From Pseudomonadota bacterium (lineage in GTDB: Bacteria > Pseudomonadota > Alphaproteobacteria > Caulobacterales > Caulobacteraceae), in the NCBI GenBank assembly GCA_020161365.1, contig JAIUNU010000002.1, forward strand, positions 452,528 to 516,527: a DNA stretch of 64,000 nucleotides, written 5' to 3'. Numbering within the stretch: position 1 is the stretch's first letter; each line of letters begins with the position of its first letter. A program made the translations under genes and the position numbers. This document shows, piece after piece, positions 25,815 through 33,282 of the stretch. The notes under the pieces are model-generated. The model saw only the letters and a program-made list of their open reading frames with translations, did no database searches and had not been told where the DNA came from.

Positions 25815-26696
25815 ATGGACACGCTCCTCACCAATTCGCCGGTGTGGCTGGTCGTCATCCTCACCTTGGTGCTCGTCGAGCTGGTCTGGCGGATGCGCGA
25901 GGGTCATGGCTATGACGGACGCTCGGCGCTCACCACCCTGGGGTTGGTCGCCGGCAACATCCCGGCCGCCGCGCTGAACGCGGTCGTGTTGGGCGGGCTC
26001 TACACTGCGGCGTGGCGGGTCGCGCCCATCCATCTGCCGCTCGACGACTGGTGGACATGGGTCCTCGGCTTCGTCGCCGTCGAGTTCGCCTATTACGGCT
26101 TCCACCGCGCCAGCCACCGCGTGCGTTGGCTATGGGCGAGCCACGCTGTCCACCATTCCTCCGAGCAGATGACGCTGCTGTCCTCCCTGCGCCTCGGCTG
26201 GACCAATCTGCTTTCGGCGGGCTGGGCGTTCTATGTGCCGCTGATCCTGATTGGATTCGATCCCAAGCTGGTCGTGCTGCTGCTCACGCTCAATCTGCGC
26301 TACCAGTTCTTCCTGCACACCGAGGCGAAGATCTCGCTCGGACCGCTCGAGTGGCTGCTGAACTCGCCATCGCACCATCGCGTCCACCACGGTCGTAACG
26401 ACGCTTATCTCGACTGCAACTATGGCGGCGTGCTGATCGTGTTCGACCGCTTGTTCGGCACCTTCCGTCCGGAACGCGAGGACGAGCCGGTGGAGTACGG
26501 CCTCAAGGGGCGCACGGCGGACGCCAATCCGTTCAAGCTCGTATGGCGCGAATGGGCCGACGTCTTCAGCGCGATGCGCGCGGCGAAAACCGTCGGCGGC
26601 GCGATCCGGGTCGCGCTATCGCCGCCAGGCGTTCACCCCCAGGCCGTGATCGCGCCTGCGATTCAGACCCAGCCGCGGGCGCCTGGCGCATTCTAA
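25815..26696 (+). CDS. Membrane fatty-acid hydroxylase / sterol desaturase family protein
   Basis: A 293-residue integral membrane di-iron oxygenase. Several hydrophobic spans flank three histidine clusters: HRASH, HAVHHSSEQ and HRVHHGRND, the set typical of the fatty-acid hydroxylase superfamily. It probably hydroxylates or desaturates a lipid. The start ATG follows the EF-hand stop by one base. Grouping with a divergent two-component system and exported calcium-binding protein hints at an envelope response, but the substrate is unknown. Confidence 0.9.
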   Translation: MDTLLTNSPVWLVVILTLVLVELVWRMREGHGYDGRSALTTLGLVAGNIPAAALNAVVLGGLYTAAWRVAPIHLPLDDWWTWVLGFVAVEFAYYGFHRASHRVRWLWASHAVHHSSEQMTLLSSLRLGWTNLLSAGWAFYVPLILIGFDPKLVVLLLTLNLRYQFFLHTEAKISLGPLEWLLNSPSHHRVHHGRNDAYLDCNYGGVLIVFDRLFGTFRPEREDEPVEYGLKGRTADANPFKLVWREWADVFSAMRAAKTVGGAIRVALSPPGVHPQAVIAPAIQTQPRAPGAF

Positions 26697-26714
26697 AAGG
26701 AACGGCGCCAGCGC

Positions 26715-26960
26715 CCGTCAGATCTACGCGGACGCCGGGGATGGACGCCCGCCGAACGCTATTCGGATGCGGCGTTCTCCGGTTCGACAATGATTCCGAG
26801 GCCTTGGATCAGTTTCCGCTTCCCAGAGGCCATGGCCGCCAAGTTCGATATGATCTCAGCCGCGACGGGGAGGACTTCGTCGCGCCCTTCAACCGTCCGC
26901 GGTCCGCGGACGCGCCTGGATTGCGCAGACCATTCGCCACAAGTCGAACGGCGTCCACGA
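26715..26960 (+). pseudogene. Decayed fragment of a large serine recombinase
   Basis: Several stretches match the intact recombinase at 33283: YSDAAFSGSTMIPR (compare YSDAAISGSTVILR), EAMAAKFDMI (EAMAGKFDVV), LSRDGEDFVAPF (LSRDQEDIAALF) and QTIRHKSNGVH (QTIRGKCNGVH). They lie in different frames and the part between them is deleted, so the copy is dead. It marks the left edge of the accessory island. Confidence 0.8.
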
Positions 26961-26977
26961 CGGCGAAGGCGTAGCGG
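26955..26977. repeat. Left copy of a 23-bp imperfect direct repeat
   Basis: CCACG, two bases, then the 16-mer GGCGAAGGCGTAGCGG; 21 of 23 bases match the copy at 34906-34928. The copies are 7.95 kb apart and bracket the island genes. Attachment-site function is only a possibility, since the left copy overlaps the end of the recombinase fragment. Confidence 0.5.
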
Positions 26978-27202
26978 CTACGGTAGGGTATGTTGTCGAG
27001 CGTAGCGGTGGAGCTATGACGGCAAGATTGAAGCGTCCGGGGCCTAGCCCCCTTACGCGCTTGTCTGCACACTGGAATTTCCAAGACCATCAGCGGCGGG
27101 GTTGGTCTCTCCGGAAGGCCGGAGTCTTTCTTTTTCTGCGCCATAGGCGCCCCTACTCCCAGCCGCGCTTGCCGACTGAGGCCATGAGCGCAAGCTAGCG
27201 CG

Positions 27203-29209
27203 ATGGACGACCACCTCTTGGATTTCGAGATCCGGCCGGGCCGAATCCGCAGCGACGGACGGCAGACGGTAGGTCGTGGACAGCGCCTCTCGCGCCTTGT
27301 TGCCAAGCCTGCACGGACGGCGTCGCGCTCAGGCGGCCAAGGCCCGGCGAGACGTTCAAGCTCACCTGGCCGATGCTCGCGGATTGGCAGAGGTCAGGAC
27401 GCCGCCAATGCAATGAAGTTTCGCGGCGGCGGCGCCGGGCAGCGCCGCGTCGTCATCAAGACCCGCATGGCGCCCTTGAAGCTCGGGAGCCAGGCGGCCG
27501 GCGCGCATCTGCGTTACCTCGTGCGCGATGGCGTCACCCGTGATGGTCAGCCCGCCAACCTCTATGACCGGGACGGCGAAGGCGCTGACGGCGCGGCCTT
27601 CACCGCGCGCGGCGCCGGCGACCGTCGCCAGTTCCGGTTCATCGTCGCGCCTGAAGACGGCGCGGACCTTTCGGACATGCGCGCCTTCACCCGCGATCTC
27701 ATGCAGCAGATGGAAGGCGACCTCGGGACCAAGCTCGATTGGGTGGCGGTCGATCACTTCAACACCGGTCACCCGCATAGCCATGTCGTGGTCCGGGGCA
27801 AGGACGAGTTCGGCAACGACCTGATCATCGCCCAGGACTACCTCACCCACGGCCTTCGTCATCGCGCACAGGAACTGGCGACCTTGGAGCTAGGCTTGCA
27901 AACCGAGCAGGAGGTCGCCCGCAGGCGCGAAGTCGAGATCACCGCCGAAAGCTTCACGGACATCGACCGCGGCCTTGTCGCCGACATGACCGCGGCGCGC
28001 ACGATCGACATGCGACCAGCCGCCGGGCAGGTGAGCGCGGATCAAGAGGCGACCTTGCGCCAAGGCCGCCTGAGAACGCTGGAGCGCATGGACCTAGCCG
28101 AGCAGGTCTCCCCCGGCGTCTGGCGGCTCGCCGACGATCTGGAGCCGACCTTGCGCGGCCTTGGCGAGCGCGGCGACATCATCCGCGCCATGAGCCGGGC
28201 TGTCGGCCGGCGCGGTCGCGAGGCCAACCCCGAGGCGTTCGTCATCGACCAGACCGGCGAGCCTCCGACGCCCAAGGCCGGGCGGGTGATCGACAAGCGC
28301 CTAACCGACGAGTTGGGCGATCGTGTCGGCTTGGTGGTCGATGGGATAGATGGTCGAGTCCGTCATGTAGAGGTCGATGGCGACACCGCCGCCGAGATCC
28401 GGATCGGCGCCGTCGTCGAGACCGGCGCCAGGCCCGCCAGCCGCCCGGCGGACAGAACTATCGCCAGCCTTGCCGAGGATGGCGTCTATCGTCCCAGCGA
28501 TCACCGACAGCGGCTGCTCAGCGGCGAGATGAAGCTCCCGCCCGGCGCCAGCGCCGACGATCTCGTCGAGGCACATGTTCGAAGGCTGGAGGCGCTACGT
28601 CGGGCCGGTGTGGTGGAGCGCTGGAGTGAGGACGCCTGGAGCATCCCCAAGGACTTCACGGCCCGCGCCGAGGCCTTCGAACAAGGCCGACGGTCGCAGG
28701 TCCGCCTGTTGTCCGCGTTCGACCTGGAGAGCCAAATCCGCAGCGATGGCGCGACCTGGCTGGATCGTCAGCTCGTCGGCGAGGGACGGCTTGAAGCCGC
28801 ACCGCAGGGCTTTGGCGCCGAGGTCGAGCGCGCGCTTGATCGACGGCGGGAGATGCTGGTCCGGCAAGGCCACGCCACGCGCGGCGCCAATGGCGATTGG
28901 CGGGCCAAGCCGGACCTCCTCGCGACGCTGGAGCGTCAGGAGATCGGCCGGCGTGGCGAAGCCATGGCCAAGGATAGGTGCTTGCCGTTCCGAATGTCCG
29001 AGCCCGGCGAGAATGTGCGCGGCAAGCTGGTCGATAGCGTGCAGATGGCATCGGGCAAGTTCGCGGTGATCGAAGGTCATCTGGACTTCGCTCTCGTGCC
29101 GTGGCGGCCGGCGATGGAGCGCTATCGGGGCCAGGACATCGCCGGCACGGTGGAGATGGGTGGCAACATCTCTTGGCAGCTCGGACGCGGCCGAGGCCTC
29201 GGCATCTAA
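27203..29209 (+). CDS. VirD2-type relaxase with DUF3363 domain
   Basis: A 668-residue mobilisation relaxase that would nick oriT and pilot DNA in conjugative transfer. Order: a basic, low-complexity N-terminus (1-75), the relaxase core with AHLRYLVRDGVTRDG, FRFIVAPEDGADL and the metal-binding triad region GHPHSHVVVRG (near residue 190), then the DUF3363 domain to the typical end ISWQLGRGRG. It is full length for the family. The usual partners (TraG coupling protein, Trb pilus genes, signal peptidase) are missing; only a CopG-like and a DUF2840 gene follow on the opposite strand. It is therefore an orphan remnant of an integrative conjugative element. Confidence 0.92.
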   Translation: MDDHLLDFEIRPGRIRSDGRQTVGRGQRLSRLVAKPARTASRSGGQGPARRSSSPGRCSRIGRGQDAANAMKFRGGGAGQRRVVIKTRMAPLKLGSQAAGAHLRYLVRDGVTRDGQPANLYDRDGEGADGAAFTARGAGDRRQFRFIVAPEDGADLSDMRAFTRDLMQQMEGDLGTKLDWVAVDHFNTGHPHSHVVVRGKDEFGNDLIIAQDYLTHGLRHRAQELATLELGLQTEQEVARRREVEITAESFTDIDRGLVADMTAARTIDMRPAAGQVSADQEATLRQGRLRTLERMDLAEQVSPGVWRLADDLEPTLRGLGERGDIIRAMSRAVGRRGREANPEAFVIDQTGEPPTPKAGRVIDKRLTDELGDRVGLVVDGIDGRVRHVEVDGDTAAEIRIGAVVETGARPASRPADRTIASLAEDGVYRPSDHRQRLLSGEMKLPPGASADDLVEAHVRRLEALRRAGVVERWSEDAWSIPKDFTARAEAFEQGRRSQVRLLSAFDLESQIRSDGATWLDRQLVGEGRLEAAPQGFGAEVERALDRRREMLVRQGHATRGANGDWRAKPDLLATLERQEIGRRGEAMAKDRCLPFRMSEPGENVRGKLVDSVQMASGKFAVIEGHLDFALVPWRPAMERYRGQDIAGTVEMGGNISWQLGRGRGLGI

Positions 29210-29640
29210 CGCCCGGCGGGCTCGTCGCCATCGAGCCCAAGCCCGCCCGGTTCGAACGCTTGGTCGGAGAGCGAGGCGCCGCTGCTCAGGCGGCGGTTCA
29301 GGGCATGGATGAAGTTGCCATAGCGCTTCTGGCCCAGCGCCCGCGTCGCCGGTTCGTCGGCGGCTGAGACGACGGGCGTCGCGCCAAGCCAGGTGCGGAT
29401 GAAGATCGCCAGGGCCTCGTTGCCGACTTGGGCTTCGCGTTCCAATCGCTCCATGTGCTTGTTCATCCGGTCCAGCCGGCGCAGCAAGGCCGCCTCGGTG
29501 CGCTCGGCGCCGTCCGGCGACATGAACGAGGCCAGGGCCGCCCGAACGATCTCCGACTTGGGCCGGCGGGTGCGGATCGACAGTTGGTCGAGCGCCTTGG
29601 CCAGATCAGCCGGCAGATAGACCTTGGTCTCGACCTTCAT
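29206..29640 (-). CDS. CopG/ribbon-helix-helix protein of conjugative elements
   Basis: A 144-residue protein. Its N-terminal 45 residues form a ribbon-helix-helix (KVETKVYLPADLAKALDQLSIRT...KSEIVRAALASF), followed by a coiled-coil-like segment (about 50-75, LLRRLDRMNKHMERLEREAQ) and a conserved-looking segment (IFIRTWLG). Proteins of this kind sit beside traG in alphaproteobacterial ICEs. The stop overlaps the relaxase stop by four bases (convergent), and its start overlaps the DUF2840 stop by four bases, so the two minus-strand genes are coupled. Confidence 0.85.
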   Translation of the reverse strand: MKVETKVYLPADLAKALDQLSIRTRRPKSEIVRAALASFMSPDGAERTEAALLRRLDRMNKHMERLEREAQVGNEALAIFIRTWLGATPVVSAADEPATRALGQKRYGNFIHALNRRLSSGASLSDQAFEPGGLGLDGDEPAGR

Positions 29641-30131
29641 GCCGCGTCCTCGTCAACGAGGCCCAAGCGCTTGCGCGACAGCCAGGCGCGATGGCGGGCG
29701 CGGGTGTAGAGCGACGGCGGTTGAGCGACAGCGATCCGGCCGCCGACATGGCGCCAGTGGTCGGGGCAGACACGCTCAGGGTGGACGCCAAGCGCCTCGA
29801 TGGCGTCGATGGCTTTCAGGCCGGCGCGGACCTTCACCCAGGTCTTTAGGTCTAGGAGGACTTCGGCGCCGGGGTTGACGAACGGAACTTGGTCGAACGG
29901 CTCGCCGGGTCCGACGGCGCGGAGGACCCAGAGCCGCGAGAGGGTCGTGCCGTATTCGCCGGCTTCCCAATGGATCAGGCCGAAGACGGCGCCAGGAGCG
30001 AAGGTGACGGCCCGGCGGCGGCGGTCATGGACGATTTCATTGACGGAGCGGCCGAAGCGGACCCAGCGCTGGAAGCGGCCCTCGAGCCAGATCAGTTCAA
30101 CGGTGGTCGCGGTCGGGGTGGGATCGGGCAT
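29637..30131 (-). CDS. DUF2840-family ICE-associated protein
   Basis: A 164-residue soluble protein with the DUF2840 pattern (VELIWLEGRFQRWVRFGR ... RRAVTFAPGAVFGLIHWEAGEYGTT) and a basic C-terminus (RARHRAWLSRKRLG). This family is found almost only in integrative conjugative elements next to a signal peptidase gene and partition genes, which are absent here. Molecular function is unknown. It is translationally coupled to the CopG-like gene. Confidence 0.82.
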   Translation of the reverse strand: MPDPTPTATTVELIWLEGRFQRWVRFGRSVNEIVHDRRRRAVTFAPGAVFGLIHWEAGEYGTTLSRLWVLRAVGPGEPFDQVPFVNPGAEVLLDLKTWVKVRAGLKAIDAIEALGVHPERVCPDHWRHVGGRIAVAQPPSLYTRARHRAWLSRKRLGLVDEDAA

Positions 30132-30711
30132 GGCGGCGGCTCCTGGCCGCCATTGCGCCGGCTACGCAGCTAGGACCGCAATCCCTCGCGCCCGCCCGTC
30201 GAAGAAAGACAGGCTCTGGCGAAGAAAGGGAAAGAACGGAAAGGCGCGGGAAATGTCCTGATCAGCGCCGGCCGCGAAGCAGACCCTTCCGAATTCCGAG
30301 AGGGGTGGAGGTCGGTCATTGCTCCCTCTCCCATTGGGAGAGGGTTGGGGAGAGGGGTTACAGCGTCCGACGGAGCGCCGGTACGCCGTCAGCCCTCGTA
30401 ACCCCTCTCCCTCCCACCGCTTCGCGGCGGGCCCCTCCCTCTCCCTAAAGGAGAGGGAGGCAAAGTCCGCGATGGGTCGGGACCCGAAATTGACACCACG
30501 CCGACAACCGGACCTTGGCCGAATGAAGGAGCGTTGGCGGGTCGGTAACCTCAATGTCAGGCTTCGGCTAGGGCGCTTATTTCCGTTCCCGACCCATAGC
30601 AGGCCTTCGCTATACATACCCTATGGTCTGCTGCATGTTGAATTTACATGAGTAATAATTCGTGCTTGTCTGGTGCATTGCAGGCTCAGGCCCTGCTTTG
30701 GAGCAAGTGCC
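30132..30711. other. Non-coding stretch with composite repeat, island
   Basis: 580 bases between DUF2840 and the alpha/beta hydrolase. Contents: a composite palindromic repeat (30322-30460) and a lower-GC stretch (30590-30700) that probably holds the hydrolase promoter. ORFs crossing the repeat lack coding character. Confidence 0.6.
30322..30460. repeat. Composite of opposed CCCTCTCCC-type palindromic units
   Basis: CTCCCTCTCCC-attg-GGGAGAGGG and AACCCCTCTCC units in opposite orientation, ending CTCCCTCTCCCTAAAGGAGAGGGAG. This is a larger version of the repeat at 16782-16833 and can fold into a long stem. Confidence 0.75.
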
Positions 30712-31749
30712 ATGAACCTACAGCGCGGCAAGCCGACAATCAGCAAGCGCTTATCGGTTCTGGCAATCACGGTTCTATCGCTAGCTTGCATAGCTGCTGG
30801 CCCTAGCGCCATGGACACCGAGCTTCTCCGTCCGCATCTCGTCGCGATCAACGGAGGGAGGCTGTTGAGTTTCAGCTGCATTGGTAAGGGTTCGCCGACT
30901 GTCGTGTTCGAGCAGGGCGGCGACGGCAACATATCAAACTGGCGAAAGGTGCAGCCGGCGATCACGGCCGTCACGCGAACCTGCTTTTATGACCGCGCCG
31001 GGTTCGGATACAGCGATCCACCGCCGGGCGAGGTTACGGCCGATGCCGTGACCAACGACCTGCGCGCTGTTCTCGCCGCCAAGGGGATCACCGAGCCCGT
31101 TGTGTTGGTCGGCCATTCGATCGGCGGCTTCTACGCCACAGTGTACGCCGATCGCTTCACGCGAGACGTGGCGGGCCTCGTGCTAGTCGATAGTGGTTTC
31201 GCAGGTCAGGTCGCCAAGGAAACGCGCGCCGTTGTGGTGCCGAACATCAAACGGCAGGAAGACATCCTCCTGCGCCGCTGCGCGGCCTTGGCGCGCGCGG
31301 GTCAGCTGTCGCTTAAGACTCCTCAAGGCTGCTTCGGCTGGGATCCCGACCAGACGCCAGACCAGGCCGCCTACCGCCTGCACGCCGTCACCCGTCCGTA
31401 TTGGTATGAGGCCGAGCTGTCGCAGTCCGAGAACTATTTTCCGCGCGACGAGCGGGAGAGCGTTTCTAGCCTGCAGGAAATGGCGCTCGCCCGGTCGTTC
31501 GGCGACATGCCGATGGTGGTTCTGAGCGCTGAAAGCCCGGGGCGCGACGCCTGGGAGACAGACGAGACCTACGCCGCGTTCGTCGCTCACTGGCATAGCG
31601 GCCATCGTCAGCTGGCTGCACGATCTACCGCCGGAATTTGGCAAGACGTGCAGGGCTCGGGGCATTTTATCCAGCGCGACAAGCCGGACGCCGTAATTGG
31701 AGCGATCCTTGCGGTCTTGGAGAAGGCGCGAGCGAAGAGAGTCCGCTGA
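30712..31749 (+). CDS. Exported alpha/beta hydrolase
   Basis: A 345-residue alpha/beta-hydrolase. After an N-terminal hydrophobic signal-like segment (RLSVLAITVLSLACIAAGPSAM) come the oxyanion region VVFEQGGDG, YDRAGFGYSDPP, the nucleophile elbow VGHSIGGFYA and a late His in GSGHFIQRDKP. Lower GC and weaker third-position bias than chromosomal neighbours fit acquisition with the island. The ATG at 30712 is preceded by GGAG at eight bases; an upstream GTG at 30673 is in frame but has no clear ribosome site. Substrate unknown. Confidence 0.85.
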   Translation: MNLQRGKPTISKRLSVLAITVLSLACIAAGPSAMDTELLRPHLVAINGGRLLSFSCIGKGSPTVVFEQGGDGNISNWRKVQPAITAVTRTCFYDRAGFGYSDPPPGEVTADAVTNDLRAVLAAKGITEPVVLVGHSIGGFYATVYADRFTRDVAGLVLVDSGFAGQVAKETRAVVVPNIKRQEDILLRRCAALARAGQLSLKTPQGCFGWDPDQTPDQAAYRLHAVTRPYWYEAELSQSENYFPRDERESVSSLQEMALARSFGDMPMVVLSAESPGRDAWETDETYAAFVAHWHSGHRQLAARSTAGIWQDVQGSGHFIQRDKPDAVIGAILAVLEKARAKRVR

Positions 31750-31918
31750 CCACCCCGAACGGAAATCCCGAGGGTTCGGTTCTTATTGGCATTGACGACT
31801 TTGTCGTCGGCCAGACGGTAATCGTCCCCTCAAGGGCGGCCATGCCGCCGCCTGCGGCGGTGCGCTTTGCGCACCCTTGACCAGCCGATCACCGCCCGGC
31901 TTGGGCTCGGCAAGCTGT

Positions 31919-31954
31919 TTAAGCCTAGCTAGGCGCTTCGCGCCTGCGGCTTAA
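31919..31954. repeat. Nested inverted repeat after the XRE gene
   Basis: Outer arms TTAAGCC / GGCTTAA enclose an inner hairpin GGCGC-TTC-GCGCC. It lies four bases beyond the XRE stop on the minus strand, so it may terminate that gene. Confidence 0.6.
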
Positions 31955-31957
31955 CCG

Positions 31958-32230
31958 CTAGCTCTCGGACTTGAACCGGACGCCTGAGCCACCCGAGCTA
32001 ACCTCGCCAGCCCCGAGGAATACCACTCCCGCATCCTCGAAAGCGCGACGGATCGCCTCGACGTTTGCGATGGTGCTGCGCGACGGGCCTATCGGCCCTT
32101 CCATGCGCCGAACCGTAGGCAATGACAGCTTCGCGGCTTCGGCGAGCTGCGGCTGACTCCAATCCAGCAGTCCCCGAGCGGCGCGAATCTGACCAGAAGT
32201 CAGCACAGAATTATTGTTTTCCGCTCTCAT
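31958..32230 (-). CDS. XRE-family HTH regulator
   Basis: A 90-residue DNA-binding protein with a Cro/C1-type helix-turn-helix (about residues 11-65: TSGQIRAARGLLDWSQPQLAEAAKLSLPTVRRMEG) and a short C-terminal tail. Such compact regulators are common on mobile elements. It is divergent from the broken gene at 32302, whose promoter it may control. Upstream DNA is AT-rich. Confidence 0.85.
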   Translation of the reverse strand: MRAENNNSVLTSGQIRAARGLLDWSQPQLAEAAKLSLPTVRRMEGPIGPSRSTIANVEAIRRAFEDAGVVFLGAGEVSSGGSGVRFKSES

Positions 32231-32301
32231 GATCGTTTTGATTTGATCTTATTTCGTCGATGTGATAGCAAAACAATAACCACTGAATCAGGACCTACGC
32301 T

Positions 32302-32829
32302 ATGGGCCAGCGTCGAAAGACGGGCGACGGCGCTCGCCTGCCTGCCATCTCACGTCGCGCTGTCATCGGCGCGACCGCCGTTCCGTTCGCGGGGCCTGTG
32401 CGGGGACTTTCGGCGCCGGGCGCTGTCGATATCCCCGCATAGTGCGCGGCGTGGGTCGCGGTGGACATGGAGATCACCCGCCTCTGCAATCGGTGGTCCG
32501 AGCTGGAAGTCCAGGCCGCCAAGCAGTTCGACTATTTCAATCTGACCGACTCCGAGATCAGCGCCTTGCCGATGGGGCCTGAGATGGATGCCGTGGACGC
32601 CGAGTGCCGGCGCCTTGGCGATACCTGCAAGGAGGCCTTGGAGCCTCTGGGCAGGCTGACACCGCGCACGATCGAGGACGCCACGGCCATGCTTGCCATC
32701 GCCTATCGCCTGCTGCGTTTGCAGGAGGACATGCCTTGGCCGTTCGTGAACAAGGCCTGGACCTTCCTGTCCAAGGCGCATTGTCCCGGCTGTGGCGCCG
32801 CCTACGCCGCCAAAGCGTTGCCGGTTTAA
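32302..32829 (+). pseudogene. Tat-signal-type hypothetical gene broken by an in-frame TAG
   Basis: One frame runs from ATG 32302 (MGQRRKTG...AISRRAVIGATAVPFAG) through a single TAG at 32440-32442 and on to 32829 (CAAWVAVDMEITRLCNRWSELE ... HCPGCGAAYAAKALPV). The twin-arginine-like opening and the R/CxxWSELE segment belong together in a family of hypothetical proteins seen on alphaproteobacterial islands, as I recall it. The second part could still start at GTG 32461 or ATG 32467 (about 121 residues), but no ribosome site is obvious. Either nonsense mutation or sequencing error explains the stop. Confidence 0.65.
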
Positions 32830-33083
32830 GCGCAATGATTTGGGAGCAAAGCCCCGGATCGCCGCGCGTGACCGGCGGATTCGTTGCAGGTTTGGCCCGC
32901 CTGGCGGCTTTGGCCCGACAAAATTCCGCTCTTCGCTTTCTCTTCCCGTTGACGTCCGGGATATCCGGCGAGCCCTCTGAAGCTCTCCGCAGTTCGATAC
33001 CAGGGACCGCATCGAGTTCATGCCTGCCTTTGACCAGGGACGGTGAGGCCCAAAGCCTGCTGGTGCCAGTTGTGGAGCCAAGC
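32830..33083. other. Intergenic gap upstream of the recombinase pair
   Basis: 254 bases with no supported gene. The frame of the next small gene stays open back through it, but the ribosome site (GGAG) favours the start at 33084. Confidence 0.5.
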
Positions 33084-33269
33084 ATGGATGCGCCCTCTCC
33101 CCCGCCTACGCAGACCTTCACCCCCGCTAACGATGGCCCGCCGATCAGCGAGCAGGGTCAGGCCGCGCTGCTGACCCTGGCGCGGCTGATCGGTCGCCAG
33201 ATCGCGCGCGAGGAGTTCGCCCGGCGGATGGCGGCGGCCAATGCCGAGACTGAAGACACCCCAGCTTGA
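33084..33269 (+). CDS. Small protein preceding the recombinase
   Basis: A 61-residue protein: a Pro-rich start (MDAPSPPPTQTFTPANDG) and a C-terminal amphipathic helix ALLTLARLIGRQIAREEFARR. GGAG lies six bases before the ATG. It ends 13 bases before the serine-recombinase start and is probably co-transcribed with it. I recall similar LARLIGRQIAREEF peptides next to recombinases on other alphaproteobacterial islands; the role is unknown, perhaps accessory to recombination. Confidence 0.7.
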   Translation: MDAPSPPPTQTFTPANDGPPISEQGQAALLTLARLIGRQIAREEFARRMAAANAETEDTPA

Positions 33270-33282
33270 AGGGAGTTTCCCG

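Noticed and set aside
30162..30617. 151-aa minus-strand ORF across the composite repeat
   Set aside because: Its sequence is mostly translation of the palindromic repeat, with no coding bias.
31750..31957. Possible oriT in the GC-rich hairpin region near 31835-31880
   Set aside because: Contains small stems only (GCCGCC-TGC-GGCGG, GCGCTTTGCGC), lies 2.5 kb from the relaxase, and no nic-like motif can be named.
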